A stretch of DNA of 64,000 nucleotides from Thermomicrobium sp. (GCA_025060175.1 JANXBE010000003.1:1-64000), one strand, 5' to 3'; positions 1-8,853 are shown, counted from the stretch's first letter. Notes: generated from the sequence alone by a model not told the origin. Program-made: numbers and translations.

Positions 1-1
1 C

Positions 2-646
2 CTGGACAAGGCGTACGCAGCCGAACTGCGGGCGCGGATCGACCCGGAGCGGGCGACCGTTCCACCGGCGCCGTGTTGGGAGAGCGACACCATCGCTCTC
101 TGCGTGGTGGACCGCGAAGGGCGTGCGGTCTCGCTGATCCAGAGCTTGTACCACTCCTTCGGTAGTGGCTTGGTCGCAGCCGGGATCGTGCTGCACAACC
201 GCGGGGCGTGCTTCGTGCTGGACGAGCGCTCGCCGAACGTGCTCGCGCCCGGGAAGCGGCCGTTGCACACGTTGATCCCGGCGATGGCGCTGCGCGATGG
301 ACGACCGTGGGCGGTGTTCGGGACGATGGGAGGACACAGCCAGCCGGTGATCCACCTGCAGTTGCTCACCGGACTCGTCGACTTCGACTTCGAGCCGCAG
401 GAAGCCGTCGAAGCGCCCCGGTGGGTGTCGCGGCACGAGCCGGGCGAGGCGGTCGAGACCGTCTACCTCGAACCGGCGCTCGCCGAACGGGCGGCGGCGG
501 AGCTCCGTCGACTCGGCCATCGGGTCGAGGTGACGGAGCCGTTCTCGTCGCTCATGGGTCACGCGCACCTGATCGTCTTCGGTGACGATGGGGTACTGCG
601 TGGAGGCTCCGATCCACGGGCGGAGGGCTGTGCACTGGGCTGGTGA
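2..646 (+). CDS. ggt: gamma-glutamyltransferase, C-terminal part (cut by window edge)
   Basis: The reading frame is open from the first bases to a TGA, so the 5' end of the gene lies outside the window. The visible ~214 residues match the small-subunit half of gamma-glutamyltransferases, N-terminal nucleophile hydrolases that cleave or transfer the gamma-glutamyl group of glutathione and related amides. Typical landmarks are the stretch VSLIQSLYHSFGSGLV, the segment NRGACF, LAPGKRPLHTLIPAM, and the late GTMGGHSQPVIHLQLL. The autoprocessing Thr/Ser is upstream and cannot be checked. Bacterial members may be periplasmic/exported or cytosolic; that cannot be told here. Family assignment is firm, substrate is not. 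Confidence 0.85.
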   Translation: MDKAYAAELRARIDPERATVPPAPCWESDTIALCVVDREGRAVSLIQSLYHSFGSGLVAAGIVLHNRGACFVLDERSPNVLAPGKRPLHTLIPAMALRDGRPWAVFGTMGGHSQPVIHLQLLTGLVDFDFEPQEAVEAPRWVSRHEPGEAVETVYLEPALAERAAAELRRLGHRVEVTEPFSSLMGHAHLIVFGDDGVLRGGSDPRAEGCALGW

Positions 647-649
647 GCC

Positions 650-1168
650 TCACTCCAGCGGCAGATGACCGTTGTCGTGCGGACAGACGTGTCCCTCGGG
701 ACCGATGACCGCACCACAGCGCGAACACCGTGGCCGACCGGCTGCCACCACCTTGGCGATCTGTCGGGCCAATGCTTTGGCTGCCGGAAGGGTAGCCCGA
801 CCGGCGAAGACGGGATCCTCGTCATCGTCTTGTTCGATGTCGTGGGCGAAGATAGCGATCCGTTGCCGTTCCTCGTCGTACCCGATCGCCATCTTCCCGA
901 CGACGTACTCGGGGATGTTCCCCGGGAGCGGTGCGGTTCGTCTGGCCGGTTGTTCCGGGATGCGGGAGCGCACGTACCCGCCCAAGCGGAGTTGCTCGAA
1001 GAGCTGCTCGATCGCGAGACCGAGCGCTTGCAGTTGTTCCTTTTCCATCCACAACGAAACGAGATCGAGGCCGACGCCAGCGATCAGGCGGAACCGTCGC
1101 CGGCCCGGTTCGCCGATCGCTTCTGCCTCGAGGACCGTGAGTTCCGGGAACTCGTGTCGCCCCACCAT
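650..1168 (-). CDS. DUF3090 family protein with C-terminal zinc-ribbon-like motif
   Basis: A 172-residue protein resembling the DUF3090 family of Actinobacteria and Chloroflexi, whose function is not known. Visible hallmarks are an early GEPGRRRFRL segment, a middle LWMEKEQLQALGLAIEQL helix, and a C-terminal metal-binding-like end, CSRCGAV followed by GHVCPHDNGH (Cys-x2-Cys...Cys-x2-His). I chose the ATG at 1168 because GGAG stands six bases upstream; the longer GTG at 1243 has no purine-rich site. It ends 3 bp from the convergent gamma-glutamyltransferase. A good promoter about 160 bp upstream (1339-1367) would give it a long leader. Confidence 0.75.
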   Translation of the reverse strand: MVGRHEFPELTVLEAEAIGEPGRRRFRLIAGVGLDLVSLWMEKEQLQALGLAIEQLFEQLRLGGYVRSRIPEQPARRTAPLPGNIPEYVVGKMAIGYDEERQRIAIFAHDIEQDDDEDPVFAGRATLPAAKALARQIAKVVAAGRPRCSRCGAVIGPEGHVCPHDNGHLPLE

Positions 1169-1338
1169 CCAGTGCTCCGCGTCGCGGCCGACCCTCGCTA
1201 CGAGGATACACCAGCGGGCGCCGGAGACGACCGACGCCCGCACGGTGAGGTGGGGGATGGGTGTGGCAGGGGAGGGAGGATTTCTGCACTGTTAGAATCG
1301 GTCCGTTCTGTCCCCTACGGACGGACGAGACCGGTTCC

Positions 1339-1367
1339 ACTATACCGCGGTCACGCGACTTCGTCAA
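1339..1367 (-). promoter_or_regulatory. sigma70-type promoter for the DUF3090 gene
   Basis: On the minus strand, TTGACG (1362-1367) and TATAGT (1339-1344) are separated by 17 bp, close to the vegetative consensus. Transcription would start near 1332 and run into the gene at 1168. The rest of 1169-1698 shows no gene on either strand; long open frames there lack ribosome sites and family resemblance. Confidence 0.6.
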
Positions 1368-1698
1368 GCGGAAAGTTTCGGAAGTGACCGGCGACGGAAC
1401 CGGAGCGCCAGAGGGGGATGACTCCCAGGTGCGGAACAGCCCTGTCGCGGTATTGTCGAACGAGGGTGCTGTTCGTCGTCAGGGCTATGCGGTGTGGAGG
1501 AGGCGTTCCGGCTGGCCAACGATGCGGTACGACGGCGATCGGGGGCGTTCGGGCGAGTGGCCGCCAGCGGCTCGCCCTGCTTCTGGCCCTCGACGGTTAT
1601 CCGGTGCGGAGGGATACGATCGGTTGCCGCTGCGTCGGTCTGTGGCCGAGCGAGCGGTGCGAGTACGATTCGGAACGGTACGGCGGGAGGAGAGAGCG

Positions 1699-2907
1699 GT
1701 GCGAGGCCGCGGCGTCTTGAGGCTCCTCATCGTGCTCGTCAGTCTGGTGGCGTGCCGCGGACCGGTGGTCTATCCGACCCCGACGCCCACGGTGCCGGAA
1801 GCGACGACGCCGAGCGTGGCGGTCGGCCGAACCCCGACGCCGGAGATCTCGCCGGTCGCGACAGCTTTTCCGACGGCCGATCCGGGAGCCGGATTCGCGT
1901 ACGGTTTCAACGTGGCCTGGCGAGGGGACGAGGAGGGCGAGGAGTTCAACCGCCGCACCGCCACGCTGGTGCGGGAGGCGGGATTCCGCTGGATCCGGTT
2001 CCAGGTCCGTTGGGAGTCGCTCGAACCGCGACCAGGCGAATGGGACTTTCGCCCCTTGGACCGAGTGCTCCCGATCTACCAGGAAGCTGGTCTCTTCGTT
2101 CTCGCCTCGGTGGTCGCAGCGCCGGAATGGGCGCGCGATCCGAACGGCGGCATCGTCAAGGATCCGGCGACGTTCCGCGAAGCGATGCGGCGGCTGGCCT
2201 CCCGGTACCGCGGGCGGATCCAGGCGTGGGAGATCTGGAACGAGCAGAACCTGGCGCGCGAGCTGCACGGCCCGGTGCGAGTGGAGCCGTACTGCGCGCT
2301 GCTCCGGGCAGGCTACGAGGGCGTGAAGGCGGGTGATCCCACCGCGCTCGTCCTCTTCGGCGGACTCACACCGACCGGAGTCAACGACCCAGCGATCGCC
2401 ATGGACGATGTCTCCTACTTGGACGCGTTCTACCGCCTCGAGGGGGGTGCCTGTGCCCGCTACTTCGACATCCTGGGAGTCCATGCGAACGCGACGCTCA
2501 ATCCCCCCGACACGCTGTGGCCGAACGAGCCTGGTCCCGGACCCGGGTGGCGAGACCATCCGAGCTTCTATTTCCGACGGGTCGAGCAGCTGCGGGCGGT
2601 GATGGAGCGCTACGGCGACCGGCGGCCGATCTGGATCACGGAATTCGGATGGACGACGGCGAATCCGGCGCCGGGTTACGAGTACGGGCAGTACGTGAGC
2701 GAGAGCCAACAGGCCGACTACCTCGTCCGGGCCTTCGAGATCGCTCGCACCCGCTGGCCGTGGGTGACGGGGATGTTCGTCTGGAACCTGAACTTCTCGA
2801 CGATCGTCGGGCCCGATGACGAGAAGGGACCCTGGTCCGTCCTGTATCCCGATTGGTCGCCGCGCCCTGCTTACCGCGCCTTGCGCGCGATGCCCAAGTC
2901 TCCCTGA
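1699..2907 (+). CDS. lipoprotein with clan GH-A glycoside hydrolase-like domain
   Basis: A 402-residue exported lipoprotein. The frame is open far upstream, but the GTG at 1699 has GGGAGGAG seven bases before it and gives a clean lipoprotein signal: basic start, hydrophobic run and lipobox LVAC with Cys19. A Pro/Thr-rich linker follows (to about residue 55), then a TIM-barrel domain like GH39/GH5 or Asl1-type enzymes. The likely acid/base is Glu182 in AWEIWNEQNL and the likely nucleophile Glu315 in WITEFGW. A close paralogue lies at 12604-14355. The substrate is unknown. Its 3' end overlaps the convergent gene at 2871 by 37 bp. Confidence 0.75.
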   Translation: MRGRGVLRLLIVLVSLVACRGPVVYPTPTPTVPEATTPSVAVGRTPTPEISPVATAFPTADPGAGFAYGFNVAWRGDEEGEEFNRRTATLVREAGFRWIRFQVRWESLEPRPGEWDFRPLDRVLPIYQEAGLFVLASVVAAPEWARDPNGGIVKDPATFREAMRRLASRYRGRIQAWEIWNEQNLARELHGPVRVEPYCALLRAGYEGVKAGDPTALVLFGGLTPTGVNDPAIAMDDVSYLDAFYRLEGGACARYFDILGVHANATLNPPDTLWPNEPGPGPGWRDHPSFYFRRVEQLRAVMERYGDRRPIWITEFGWTTANPAPGYEYGQYVSESQQADYLVRAFEIARTRWPWVTGMFVWNLNFSTIVGPDDEKGPWSVLYPDWSPRPAYRALRAMPKSP

Positions 2908-3938
2908 TCGCAGCCGCCGGCCGCGAACAGTCGTGCCACCTCGTCGACGGGGAAGACGGGGAGTGGCCGTTCGCCGCTGTCGCTGCGCAGCGTGCGACGC
3001 GACGGGTCAGGATCGAGGTGACCGAGACGCGTCGCCGGGATACCGGCTGCACGGAGCGCATCGAGCGCTCGCTGCACGCTGGTCACCGCGACCACAGCCA
3101 GGAGCGCACCGGAGGCGATGAGCCCGAGCGGATCGAGGCCGAGCGCCTCGCAGACCGCGACGGTTTCCGGATAGACGAGAATCGCCTCTTCGTCGATCAC
3201 GAGGCCACGGCCGCAGGCGACCGCCAGTTCGTGGAGACCGGTCGCTAGTCCACCTTCGGTCGGGTCGTGCAGGTAGCGGAGGTCAGCGCCGAGCGTCCGC
3301 TGGAGAAGGCGGGCGGCGGCGATGACGCTGATGCCCGGATCGAGCAGAAAGTTCTGGCACCGCTGGACGAGTGCTGGATCCAGCGAGCGGCGCAATCGCT
3401 CGGCGCACTCGCGGGCGAGCAAGGCCGTGCCTTCGATGGCGATGCCGCGAACGAGCAGCACGGCGTCCCCGGGTCGTGCTCGGTCAGGGCTGAGCAGCGG
3501 GTGGTCAACCTCCAGCGTGCCGACCATGGTGCCGGCCACGATCGGACGGTCGAGGCCGCTCGTGATTTCGGTGTGGCCACCGACGAGTGCGACGCCGAGG
3601 TGGTTCGCAGCGGCGGCCAGGTCACCCAGGATGCGCTGCGCGAGCGCGGGGGTGGCCCCCTCCGGGAGGAGGACGCTGGCGAGAAACCAGCGAGGAGTGG
3701 CTCCGAGACAGGCGACGTCGTTCGCATTCACGTTGAGCGCGTACCACCCGATGGCGTCGGTGGCGAAGGTGATCGGGTCGCTCTTGAGGACGAGCAACTG
3801 GTCGTCGAGTCGAACGACCGCGGCATCGCGACCGATGCCGGGTCCGAGGACGACGCTGGGGTCGGTCGGTAGCTGTCGGATGTACGCGGCCAACAGTTCC
3901 GCCGGGAGTTTGCCGACGGGAAGCGGCGTGTCAGCCAC
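2871..3938 (-). CDS. AIR synthase-fold (HypE/ThiL/PurM-like) protein
   Basis: A 355-residue protein of the AIR-synthase-related superfamily, ATP-using enzymes that include HypE, ThiL, SelD and PurM. Visible signatures are the N-terminal acidic phosphate site GPGIGRDAAVV, the NVNANDVACLGATPRWF segment, GGHTEIT in the middle, and HDPTEGGLATGLHELA, which resembles the DPTxGGL motif of HypE. The C-terminal PRxC tail that HypE uses for cyanide-ligand synthesis is absent, so it is unlikely to be HypE. The start is GTG at 3938, overlapping the pfkA stop by 8 bp (GTGGCTGA), which implies translational coupling. The reaction is unknown. Confidence 0.7.
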   Translation of the reverse strand: MADTPLPVGKLPAELLAAYIRQLPTDPSVVLGPGIGRDAAVVRLDDQLLVLKSDPITFATDAIGWYALNVNANDVACLGATPRWFLASVLLPEGATPALAQRILGDLAAAANHLGVALVGGHTEITSGLDRPIVAGTMVGTLEVDHPLLSPDRARPGDAVLLVRGIAIEGTALLARECAERLRRSLDPALVQRCQNFLLDPGISVIAAARLLQRTLGADLRYLHDPTEGGLATGLHELAVACGRGLVIDEEAILVYPETVAVCEALGLDPLGLIASGALLAVVAVTSVQRALDALRAAGIPATRLGHLDPDPSRRTLRSDSGERPLPVFPVDEVARLFAAGGCDQGDLGIARKAR

Positions 3939-5067
3939 CGATGCGCTCCTCGTCCGGAACGGCGAAGCTGATCCCCATCCCGAGGGCGGCGTGCACGAGC
4001 GGGTGATCGAGCGGGACCAAACGTGGGCCCCCGGCGACCTCCGCGAGCGGGACGCGGACGACGCCCCATGTCGCCCGACCGGCGGGATGTTCGCGGACGG
4101 CGACCATCACGCCGTGATCACCGGCCGCGAGCGTGTCGACAGCCGCCGCGCCGAGCGCGGTGGCGAGCGCGCGGTCGAACGGGGTCGGCGTTCCCCCACG
4201 CTGGAGGTGCCCGAGCACGACCGCGCGTACCTCGTTGGGGAGCAGCGTGCCGAGCTGCTGTTGGAGGACGACGGCGATCCCGCCGTACTTCCGCTGGTAG
4301 GGGAGGGGGCCGGTCCGTTCGAAAACCGCTTCGCCGCCCGCTGGTCTCGCTCCTTCGGCCACAGCGACGATCGTGAAGTGGCGACCACGACTGCGCCGGC
4401 GTTCCACGACCTCGACGATGCGTTCCAGTGCGAACGGGAGCTCCGGCACGAGGATGACGTCCGCACCACCGGCGACGCCTGCATGGAGCGCGATCCATCC
4501 GGCGTCACGCCCCATCAGCTCGACCAGCATGACGCGGTGGTGACTCTCAGCCGTGGTGTGCAGGCGGTCGATGGCATCGGTCGCCGTCGTTACCGCGGTG
4601 TCGAAACCGATCGACTGGGTGGTGCCGCGGATATCGTTGTCGATCGTCTTCGGGACTCCGACCACCCGTAAACCGAGCTGATGCAAGCGATGGGCGATCG
4701 TGAGGCTGCCCTCGCCTCCGAGGACGACGAGCGCGTCCACTCCGAACCGGTCGAGCGTCGCCAGCAGCGTGCGACTGTGGTCGGAGGGTTGGCTGTCGCC
4801 GAGCTGGGGGTGCTGAAAGTGGAACGGATCGGCGCGGTTCGAGGCTCCCAAGATCGTCCCCCCGCGGACGAGGAGCCCACGGACGTCCGCCAGCCCGAGT
4901 TCACGCGCCCGGCCCAATATGGCACCCTCGTAGCCGTCTTCGAACCCGATGACCTGCCAGCCGTAGCGGAGGATCGCGGTCTTGACGACGGACCGGATCG
5001 CGGCGTTGAGGCCGGGCGCATCGCCGCCACCGGTGAGGATACCGATACGCCGGATCGACGGTAGCAT
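3931..5067 (-). CDS. pfkA: 6-phosphofructokinase
   Basis: A 378-residue phosphofructokinase phosphorylating fructose 6-phosphate in glycolysis. Visible motifs are GGGDAPGLNAAIRSVV at the nucleotide site, GGEGSLTIA (residues 117-125), PKTIDNDIRGTT with the catalytic base region (140-150), and MGRDAGWIA for sugar-phosphate binding. The determinant residues are Glu119, Gly120 and Lys140, matching E. coli positions 103, 104 and 124. Gly at 104 is typical of ATP users, while Lys at 124 is typical of PPi users and of actinobacterial group III ATP enzymes. ATP is therefore the likelier donor. The start at 5067 (MLPSIRRIGILTGGG) fits the family better than the longer frame. Confidence 0.9.
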   Translation of the reverse strand: MLPSIRRIGILTGGGDAPGLNAAIRSVVKTAILRYGWQVIGFEDGYEGAILGRARELGLADVRGLLVRGGTILGASNRADPFHFQHPQLGDSQPSDHSRTLLATLDRFGVDALVVLGGEGSLTIAHRLHQLGLRVVGVPKTIDNDIRGTTQSIGFDTAVTTATDAIDRLHTTAESHHRVMLVELMGRDAGWIALHAGVAGGADVILVPELPFALERIVEVVERRRSRGRHFTIVAVAEGARPAGGEAVFERTGPLPYQRKYGGIAVVLQQQLGTLLPNEVRAVVLGHLQRGGTPTPFDRALATALGAAAVDTLAAGDHGVMVAVREHPAGRATWGVVRVPLAEVAGGPRLVPLDHPLVHAALGMGISFAVPDEERIGG

Positions 5068-5216
5068 CGCGTGCTCCTCGCTCGTCTCGCTGTCCCGAGC
5101 GCCTGGGTATACTGTGCGTCGAGGCAGGCTCGGTGCCCCGACAGCGCCCCAGCGCATTCTACGCGAGTGCAGTGCCGGATGGCGCGGCCCAGTTCCCGCG
5201 CGAGGGAGAACGAGGG

Positions 5217-6671
5217 ATGACGACGGAGCGGAAATTCGTCGAAGAGCTGGTCGAGAAGGAAGACGATTTCGACCGTTGGTACGTCGAGGTCATCGAGAAG
5301 GCCGAGCTGGCCGACGAGTCGCCGGTTCGCGGTACGCGCGTGATCCGGCCGTACGGTTTCGCACTCTGGGAACATATGCAAGCCGAGCTGGACCGTCGCA
5401 TCAAGGCGACTGGGGTGCAGAACGCGTACTTTCCCCTCTTCATCCCCAAGAGCTACTTGGAGCGGGAGGCACAGCACATCCAGGGGTTCGCTCCCGAAGT
5501 CGCGTGGGTGACCCGCGGGGGCGACAAGGAATTGGAGGAGCCGCTGGCCGTACGGCCAACGTCCGAATCGATCATTTGTCCGATGTTCGCTCGCTGGGTG
5601 CAGTCGTATCGGGATCTGCCGATCCTGATCAATCAGTGGTGCAGCGTCGTGCGCTGGGAAGAGCGGCCGCGCGCGTTCCTGCGGACGTTGGAGTTCCTCT
5701 GGCAAGAAGGGCATACCGTGCACGCGACTCTCGAAGAGGCGGAGGAACGGGCACGCCTCATGCTCGAGGTCTACCGCGACTTCGTCGAGACGGAACTCGC
5801 CATTCCCGTGATCCCAGGGCAGAAGACGGAATCGGAGAAGTTCGCCGGCGCCCTTCGGACCTACACCATCGAGGCGATGATGGGCGGGAAGCACTGGGCG
5901 TTGCAGTCGGCGACCTCGCACAATCTCGGTGATCATTTCGGTAGGGTTTTCGATATCACGTTTCTGGATCGCGAGGGGAAGCGCCGGTTCGCCTTCAACA
6001 CGAGCTGGGGGCTTTCTCATCGGACGATCGGGGCCATGGTGATGGTCCATGGTGACGACCGTGGACTCAAGTTACCGCCGCGGGTAGCGCCGATCCAGGT
6101 GGTCGTCGTTCCGATCTGGCGCAAGGACCAGGAGCGACGGCAGGTCGAGGAAGCAGTCGAGCGTGTGCAAACGATGCTGCGCCGTGCCGTCCGCGTTCAT
6201 ACCGACCACCGCGAGGACAAGACGCCGGGTTGGAAGTTCAACGACTGGGACCTCAAGGGTGTCCCGATCCGCTTGGAAATCGGACCGCGTGACGTGGCCA
6301 ACGACCAGGTAACGCTCGTCCGGCGGGACGTGCTCGGACAGCGACAGGCGGTCCCGATCGCCACCGTGGTGGAGGCGGTACGTTCCGAACTGGATGCGGT
6401 GCACACCAGTCTTTTTCAGTCCGCACGTGCGATGCTCGAGCAGTACACCGAGGATGTCGTGGACTACGACCGGTTGAAGGAACGGGTAGCCAGCAATGCG
6501 GGGTTCAACCGCGCGTTCTGGTGCGGAGACCCGGCGTGCGAGGCACGGGTGAAAGCGGAGACGAAAGCGACCATCCGGTGTATCCCGTTCGATCAACCGC
6601 CGACGTGCGAGCCCTGTCTCGTCTGCGGTGCACCGGGGCGGTATCAGGTGATCTGGGCACGGGCGTATTAG
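5217..6671 (+). CDS. proS: prolyl-tRNA synthetase, archaeal/Thermus type
   Basis: A 484-residue class II synthetase charging tRNA-Pro. It lacks the editing insertion of E. coli-type ProRS and matches the shorter archaeal/eukaryotic-like form: motif 1 around ESPVRGTRVIRPYG, motif 2 VVRWEERPRAFLRTLEFLWQ, and FNTSWGLSHRTIGAM. The C-terminus carries a Cys-rich, probably zinc-binding region (CGDPAC ... CEPCLVCG) and ends in ARAY, like the Thermus enzyme with its terminal Tyr. The ATG at 5217 has GAGGGAGAACGAGGG in front. A TATACT (5108-5113) could be the -10 element, but no good -35 is visible. I see no T-box motif in the leader. Confidence 0.93.
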   Translation: MTTERKFVEELVEKEDDFDRWYVEVIEKAELADESPVRGTRVIRPYGFALWEHMQAELDRRIKATGVQNAYFPLFIPKSYLEREAQHIQGFAPEVAWVTRGGDKELEEPLAVRPTSESIICPMFARWVQSYRDLPILINQWCSVVRWEERPRAFLRTLEFLWQEGHTVHATLEEAEERARLMLEVYRDFVETELAIPVIPGQKTESEKFAGALRTYTIEAMMGGKHWALQSATSHNLGDHFGRVFDITFLDREGKRRFAFNTSWGLSHRTIGAMVMVHGDDRGLKLPPRVAPIQVVVVPIWRKDQERRQVEEAVERVQTMLRRAVRVHTDHREDKTPGWKFNDWDLKGVPIRLEIGPRDVANDQVTLVRRDVLGQRQAVPIATVVEAVRSELDAVHTSLFQSARAMLEQYTEDVVDYDRLKERVASNAGFNRAFWCGDPACEARVKAETKATIRCIPFDQPPTCEPCLVCGAPGRYQVIWARAY

Positions 6672-6696
6672 CGGGCGACGTTGGCCGAAAACCGTT

Positions 6697-6723
6697 GGAG
6701 GGCCGGTGCGAGGCCGGCCCTCC
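6697..6723 (+). terminator. GC-rich hairpin after proS
   Basis: A perfect 10-bp inverted repeat, GGAGGGCCGG (6697-6706) and CCGGCCCTCC (6714-6723), with a 7-base loop begins 26 bases after the proS stop. The sequence after it is only mildly T-rich (GTTCGTTGTG), so it would be a weak intrinsic terminator by E. coli standards. Confidence 0.55.
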
Positions 6724-6749
6724 GTTCGTTGTGCTGGCGGTCGATTCGG

Positions 6750-6836
6750 CGGAAGGGGTGGGATTCGAACCCACGAGGGGCATGCGCCCCTACACGGTTT
6801 CCAGCCGTGCGCACTCGTCCACTATGCGACCCTTCC
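6750..6836 (-). tRNA. tRNA-Ser(GGA)
   Basis: An 87-base cloverleaf on the minus strand. The acceptor stem is GGAAGGG/CCCTTCC with discriminator G. The anticodon stem CACGG/CCGTG holds loop CTGGAAA, giving anticodon GGA (codons UCC and UCU). The long class II variable arm (GGGGC/GCCCC region) and the T-arm GTGGG-TTCGAAT-CCCAC are clear. CCA is not encoded. A plausible promoter lies at 6870-6899. Confidence 0.95.
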
Positions 6837-6869
6837 GCGCACCGCATTCGTCATGTGTGCCACTACAAG

Positions 6870-6899
6870 AGTGTACTCATGGCGGTGGCGTGTCAGCAA
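6870..6899 (-). promoter_or_regulatory. probable promoter of tRNA-Ser(GGA)
   Basis: On the minus strand, TTGCTG (6894-6899) and TACACT (6870-6875) are 18 bp apart, with the predicted start near 6863, some 27 bases before the mature tRNA 5' end. Confidence 0.45.
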
Positions 6900-7222
6900 C
6901 GAGCGTCGACGTTCCGCTCGGGGACTGCGGTCGCGGGCGAGGCGCGATCGGGTGACGGATCAGTCGCACGGCCGGTGCGCCGCAGCAGTCATCAGGCAGC
7001 AGACGACACCGCTCGGGTCGGATCGCCGTCCATCGGTCGGCGGAGCGCGTCCACGTCGACCGAAGGCTCAGGGGCGGAGCGTGGTCTGGCCTGCTTCTGC
7101 TGGTACCCGGGCCAGTTGGATGGGGCCGTGGGCCAGCGCGGGGCAAAACCGATCCGCGGCCTCCTGCCGACTGACCAGGTGCGGTACGCTCGCTCGTACT
7201 CGAGCCCTTCGTGATCTGGAGC
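6900..7222. other. intergenic stretch without recognisable gene
   Basis: Open frames exist on both strands because of the high GC content, but none has a ribosome site together with a recognisable protein. I see no tRNA, repeat or strong terminator here. The stretch separates the minus-strand tRNA-Ser from the plus-strand lipoprotein gene. Confidence 0.4.
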
Positions 7223-7252
7223 TTGACGAGCGCACCGGACCGCGGCTACGCT
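7223..7252 (+). promoter_or_regulatory. promoter of the lipoprotein gene at 7294
   Basis: TTGACG (7223-7228) and TACGCT (7247-7252) are separated by 18 bp. The start would fall near 7259, about 35 bases before the ATG. Confidence 0.6.
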
Positions 7253-7293
7253 GCGCGTCGAGAGGAGCGTGCGATCTCGGCGAGGTGCACTCG

Positions 7294-8499
7294 ATGGGCA
7301 CGGCGGATCGGTGGGGCAGGCACTTGGTTGGCTGGCTGCTCGTCATCGCCCTGGTGGCAGCGGGTTGTGCGCGTGGCTCGATGCGAGGGGACGTTGGAGG
7401 CACACCCACCGGGACCGGTCGTGGCGATCGGCAGGCGACCGTGGTCGCCGGGACCGAACCGGCGCGTGCGCACGGAGAGATCTCTGCTGCGGGCGTGCTC
7501 CTCGCTGCCTTGTGGTGGTCCGGAACGACCCAAGCGGTAGTGCTCGTCTTGGTGGATCCGGGAGGACGGGCGATCCGCGTCGGGCAGTACACGGCGCGCG
7601 AACGCGAATGGCTGCAGGTGCCGGTCAACCTGCCGAGGACGGTCGGCGGGACCGTGTCACCGGGGACGTGGCGTCTGCGCTGGGTCGATGCGTCCAGCGA
7701 GGACCGTGTCCTGGCCGAGACGACGCTGACGATCTCCGTCGCTGACGCCGAGCGTTGGCGACGTACCGATGGTCAGCCCATGCTGACGCCGTCGTCCGGC
7801 GCCACACCGACGGTCGCGAGTGCTCCTACCCCGGTGCCACGCGCCACTCCGACGCTGCCGGCTGCGCAGCCGACCCCTACACCGGTTCCGCCGGCGTGGG
7901 GAGTCGTGGTGCCGCGGGACCCGGTGCGACCACAGGACTGCTTCGCAGGTGCGCGGAACGTGGTCGAGGTCGGCATCCGCAACAAGGTCGGCCGGCCACC
8001 GCAGCGCTGGCGGATGATCGTGCAAGTGCTCAATCCTGCCGGTGAGGTGACCGAATTGGGGCCGATCACGGTCGAAGCCGATGCGATGACGCACGTGGAG
8101 TTCGACCTGTGCGAACTCGGCGGGACCGCTGCGCTGGTGGGCACGTGGACCGTGCGGTGGGTCGATACGGCGAACCGTGGCACGGTCTATGCGGAGGAGC
8201 GGTTCGAGGTACTGCCGGTTTCAGGCGGAGCACCGGCCGCGCCGCCGCCAGGCACTGGCGACCAGGACGGCGATGGGTTTGCCGACGACGAGGAAGTCAG
8301 CTTCGGCACCGATCCGAACAACCCGGATACGGACGGAGACGGACTGCGCGACGGGTACGAGATCTGGGAGTTCGGGTCCGATCCGACGCTCGTGGATACC
8401 GACTGGGACGGCTCGTACGATGGCGACGAGCACTACATCGGGAGCGACCCGTGGGATCCGTGCGACCCGAATCCGGACGCGGCGGCCTGCCTGAGTTAA
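7294..8499 (+). CDS. lipoprotein with thrombospondin type 3-like calcium-binding repeats
   Basis: A 401-residue lipoprotein of unknown function. The ATG at 7294 yields a short basic start, a hydrophobic run and lipobox VAAGC (Cys near residue 24). Two similar beta-rich modules follow (around residues 70-155 and 200-310), each ending in TWxxRWVD-type strands, linked by a Pro/Thr-rich spacer. The C-terminal 80 residues hold DxDxDG loops: DQDGDGFADDEE, DTDGDGLRDGYE and DTDWDGSYDGDE. That is the thrombospondin type 3 pattern, expected to bind Ca2+. It was chosen over the longer upstream frame because of the signal peptide and the promoter just before it. Confidence 0.75.
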   Translation: MGTADRWGRHLVGWLLVIALVAAGCARGSMRGDVGGTPTGTGRGDRQATVVAGTEPARAHGEISAAGVLLAALWWSGTTQAVVLVLVDPGGRAIRVGQYTAREREWLQVPVNLPRTVGGTVSPGTWRLRWVDASSEDRVLAETTLTISVADAERWRRTDGQPMLTPSSGATPTVASAPTPVPRATPTLPAAQPTPTPVPPAWGVVVPRDPVRPQDCFAGARNVVEVGIRNKVGRPPQRWRMIVQVLNPAGEVTELGPITVEADAMTHVEFDLCELGGTAALVGTWTVRWVDTANRGTVYAEERFEVLPVSGGAPAAPPPGTGDQDGDGFADDEEVSFGTDPNNPDTDGDGLRDGYEIWEFGSDPTLVDTDWDGSYDGDEHYIGSDPWDPCDPNPDAAACLS

Positions 8500-8835
8500 C
8501 GCGACGCTCCTCATCGGTCCGCGGGCGCCGCGGCGTCATCGGCGCCGCATGCCCGGCGGAAGCAGCGTCCGGTCGTCGAGAGGTGCGGTCCCGTCGGATG
8601 CGGTGCGGCCGTTCAACGGGTTCTGACCGATGCGCGGCTCGGACGAGACGGGCGAGCGCACGGTCGTCCGTGCAGTGGTGGTTGGCGCAAGCGGGGGATT
8701 ACGGTTCGCGCGTCGTCGAGGCGGAGTCGACTAGCGTCGTCCGGGCGGTGGTGAGCTGGGAGGGCAACCCAGCCACAGGAACGGGCTCCGACGCGATCCG
8801 GTCCCAAGCGCCCGAGCATCACGAGAACGGACAGC
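8500..8835. other. intergenic stretch without recognisable gene
   Basis: Between the lipoprotein stop and the tRNA-Ser(CGA) terminator I see no supported gene. It contains GC-rich partial inverted repeats after the stop (around 8521-8550), which might terminate the lipoprotein transcript, but no clean stem-loop with a T-tract. Confidence 0.35.
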
Positions 8836-8853
8836 GGGCCGGCTGACCGGCCC
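8836..8853 (-). terminator. hairpin downstream of the tRNA-Arg/tRNA-Ser unit
   Basis: GGGCCGG (8836-8842) and CCGGCCC (8847-8853) form a 7-bp stem with a 4-base loop; flanking GAACGG and CGTTC can extend it with a bulge. It lies 25 bases beyond the tRNA-Ser(CGA) 3' end on the minus strand. There is no T-tract. Confidence 0.45.

Noticed and set aside
8558-8575. GGAAGCAGC, reminiscent of the signal recognition particle RNA tip
   Set aside because: The conserved GGAAGGAAGCAGC apical loop and flanking stem are not formed; the match is too short.
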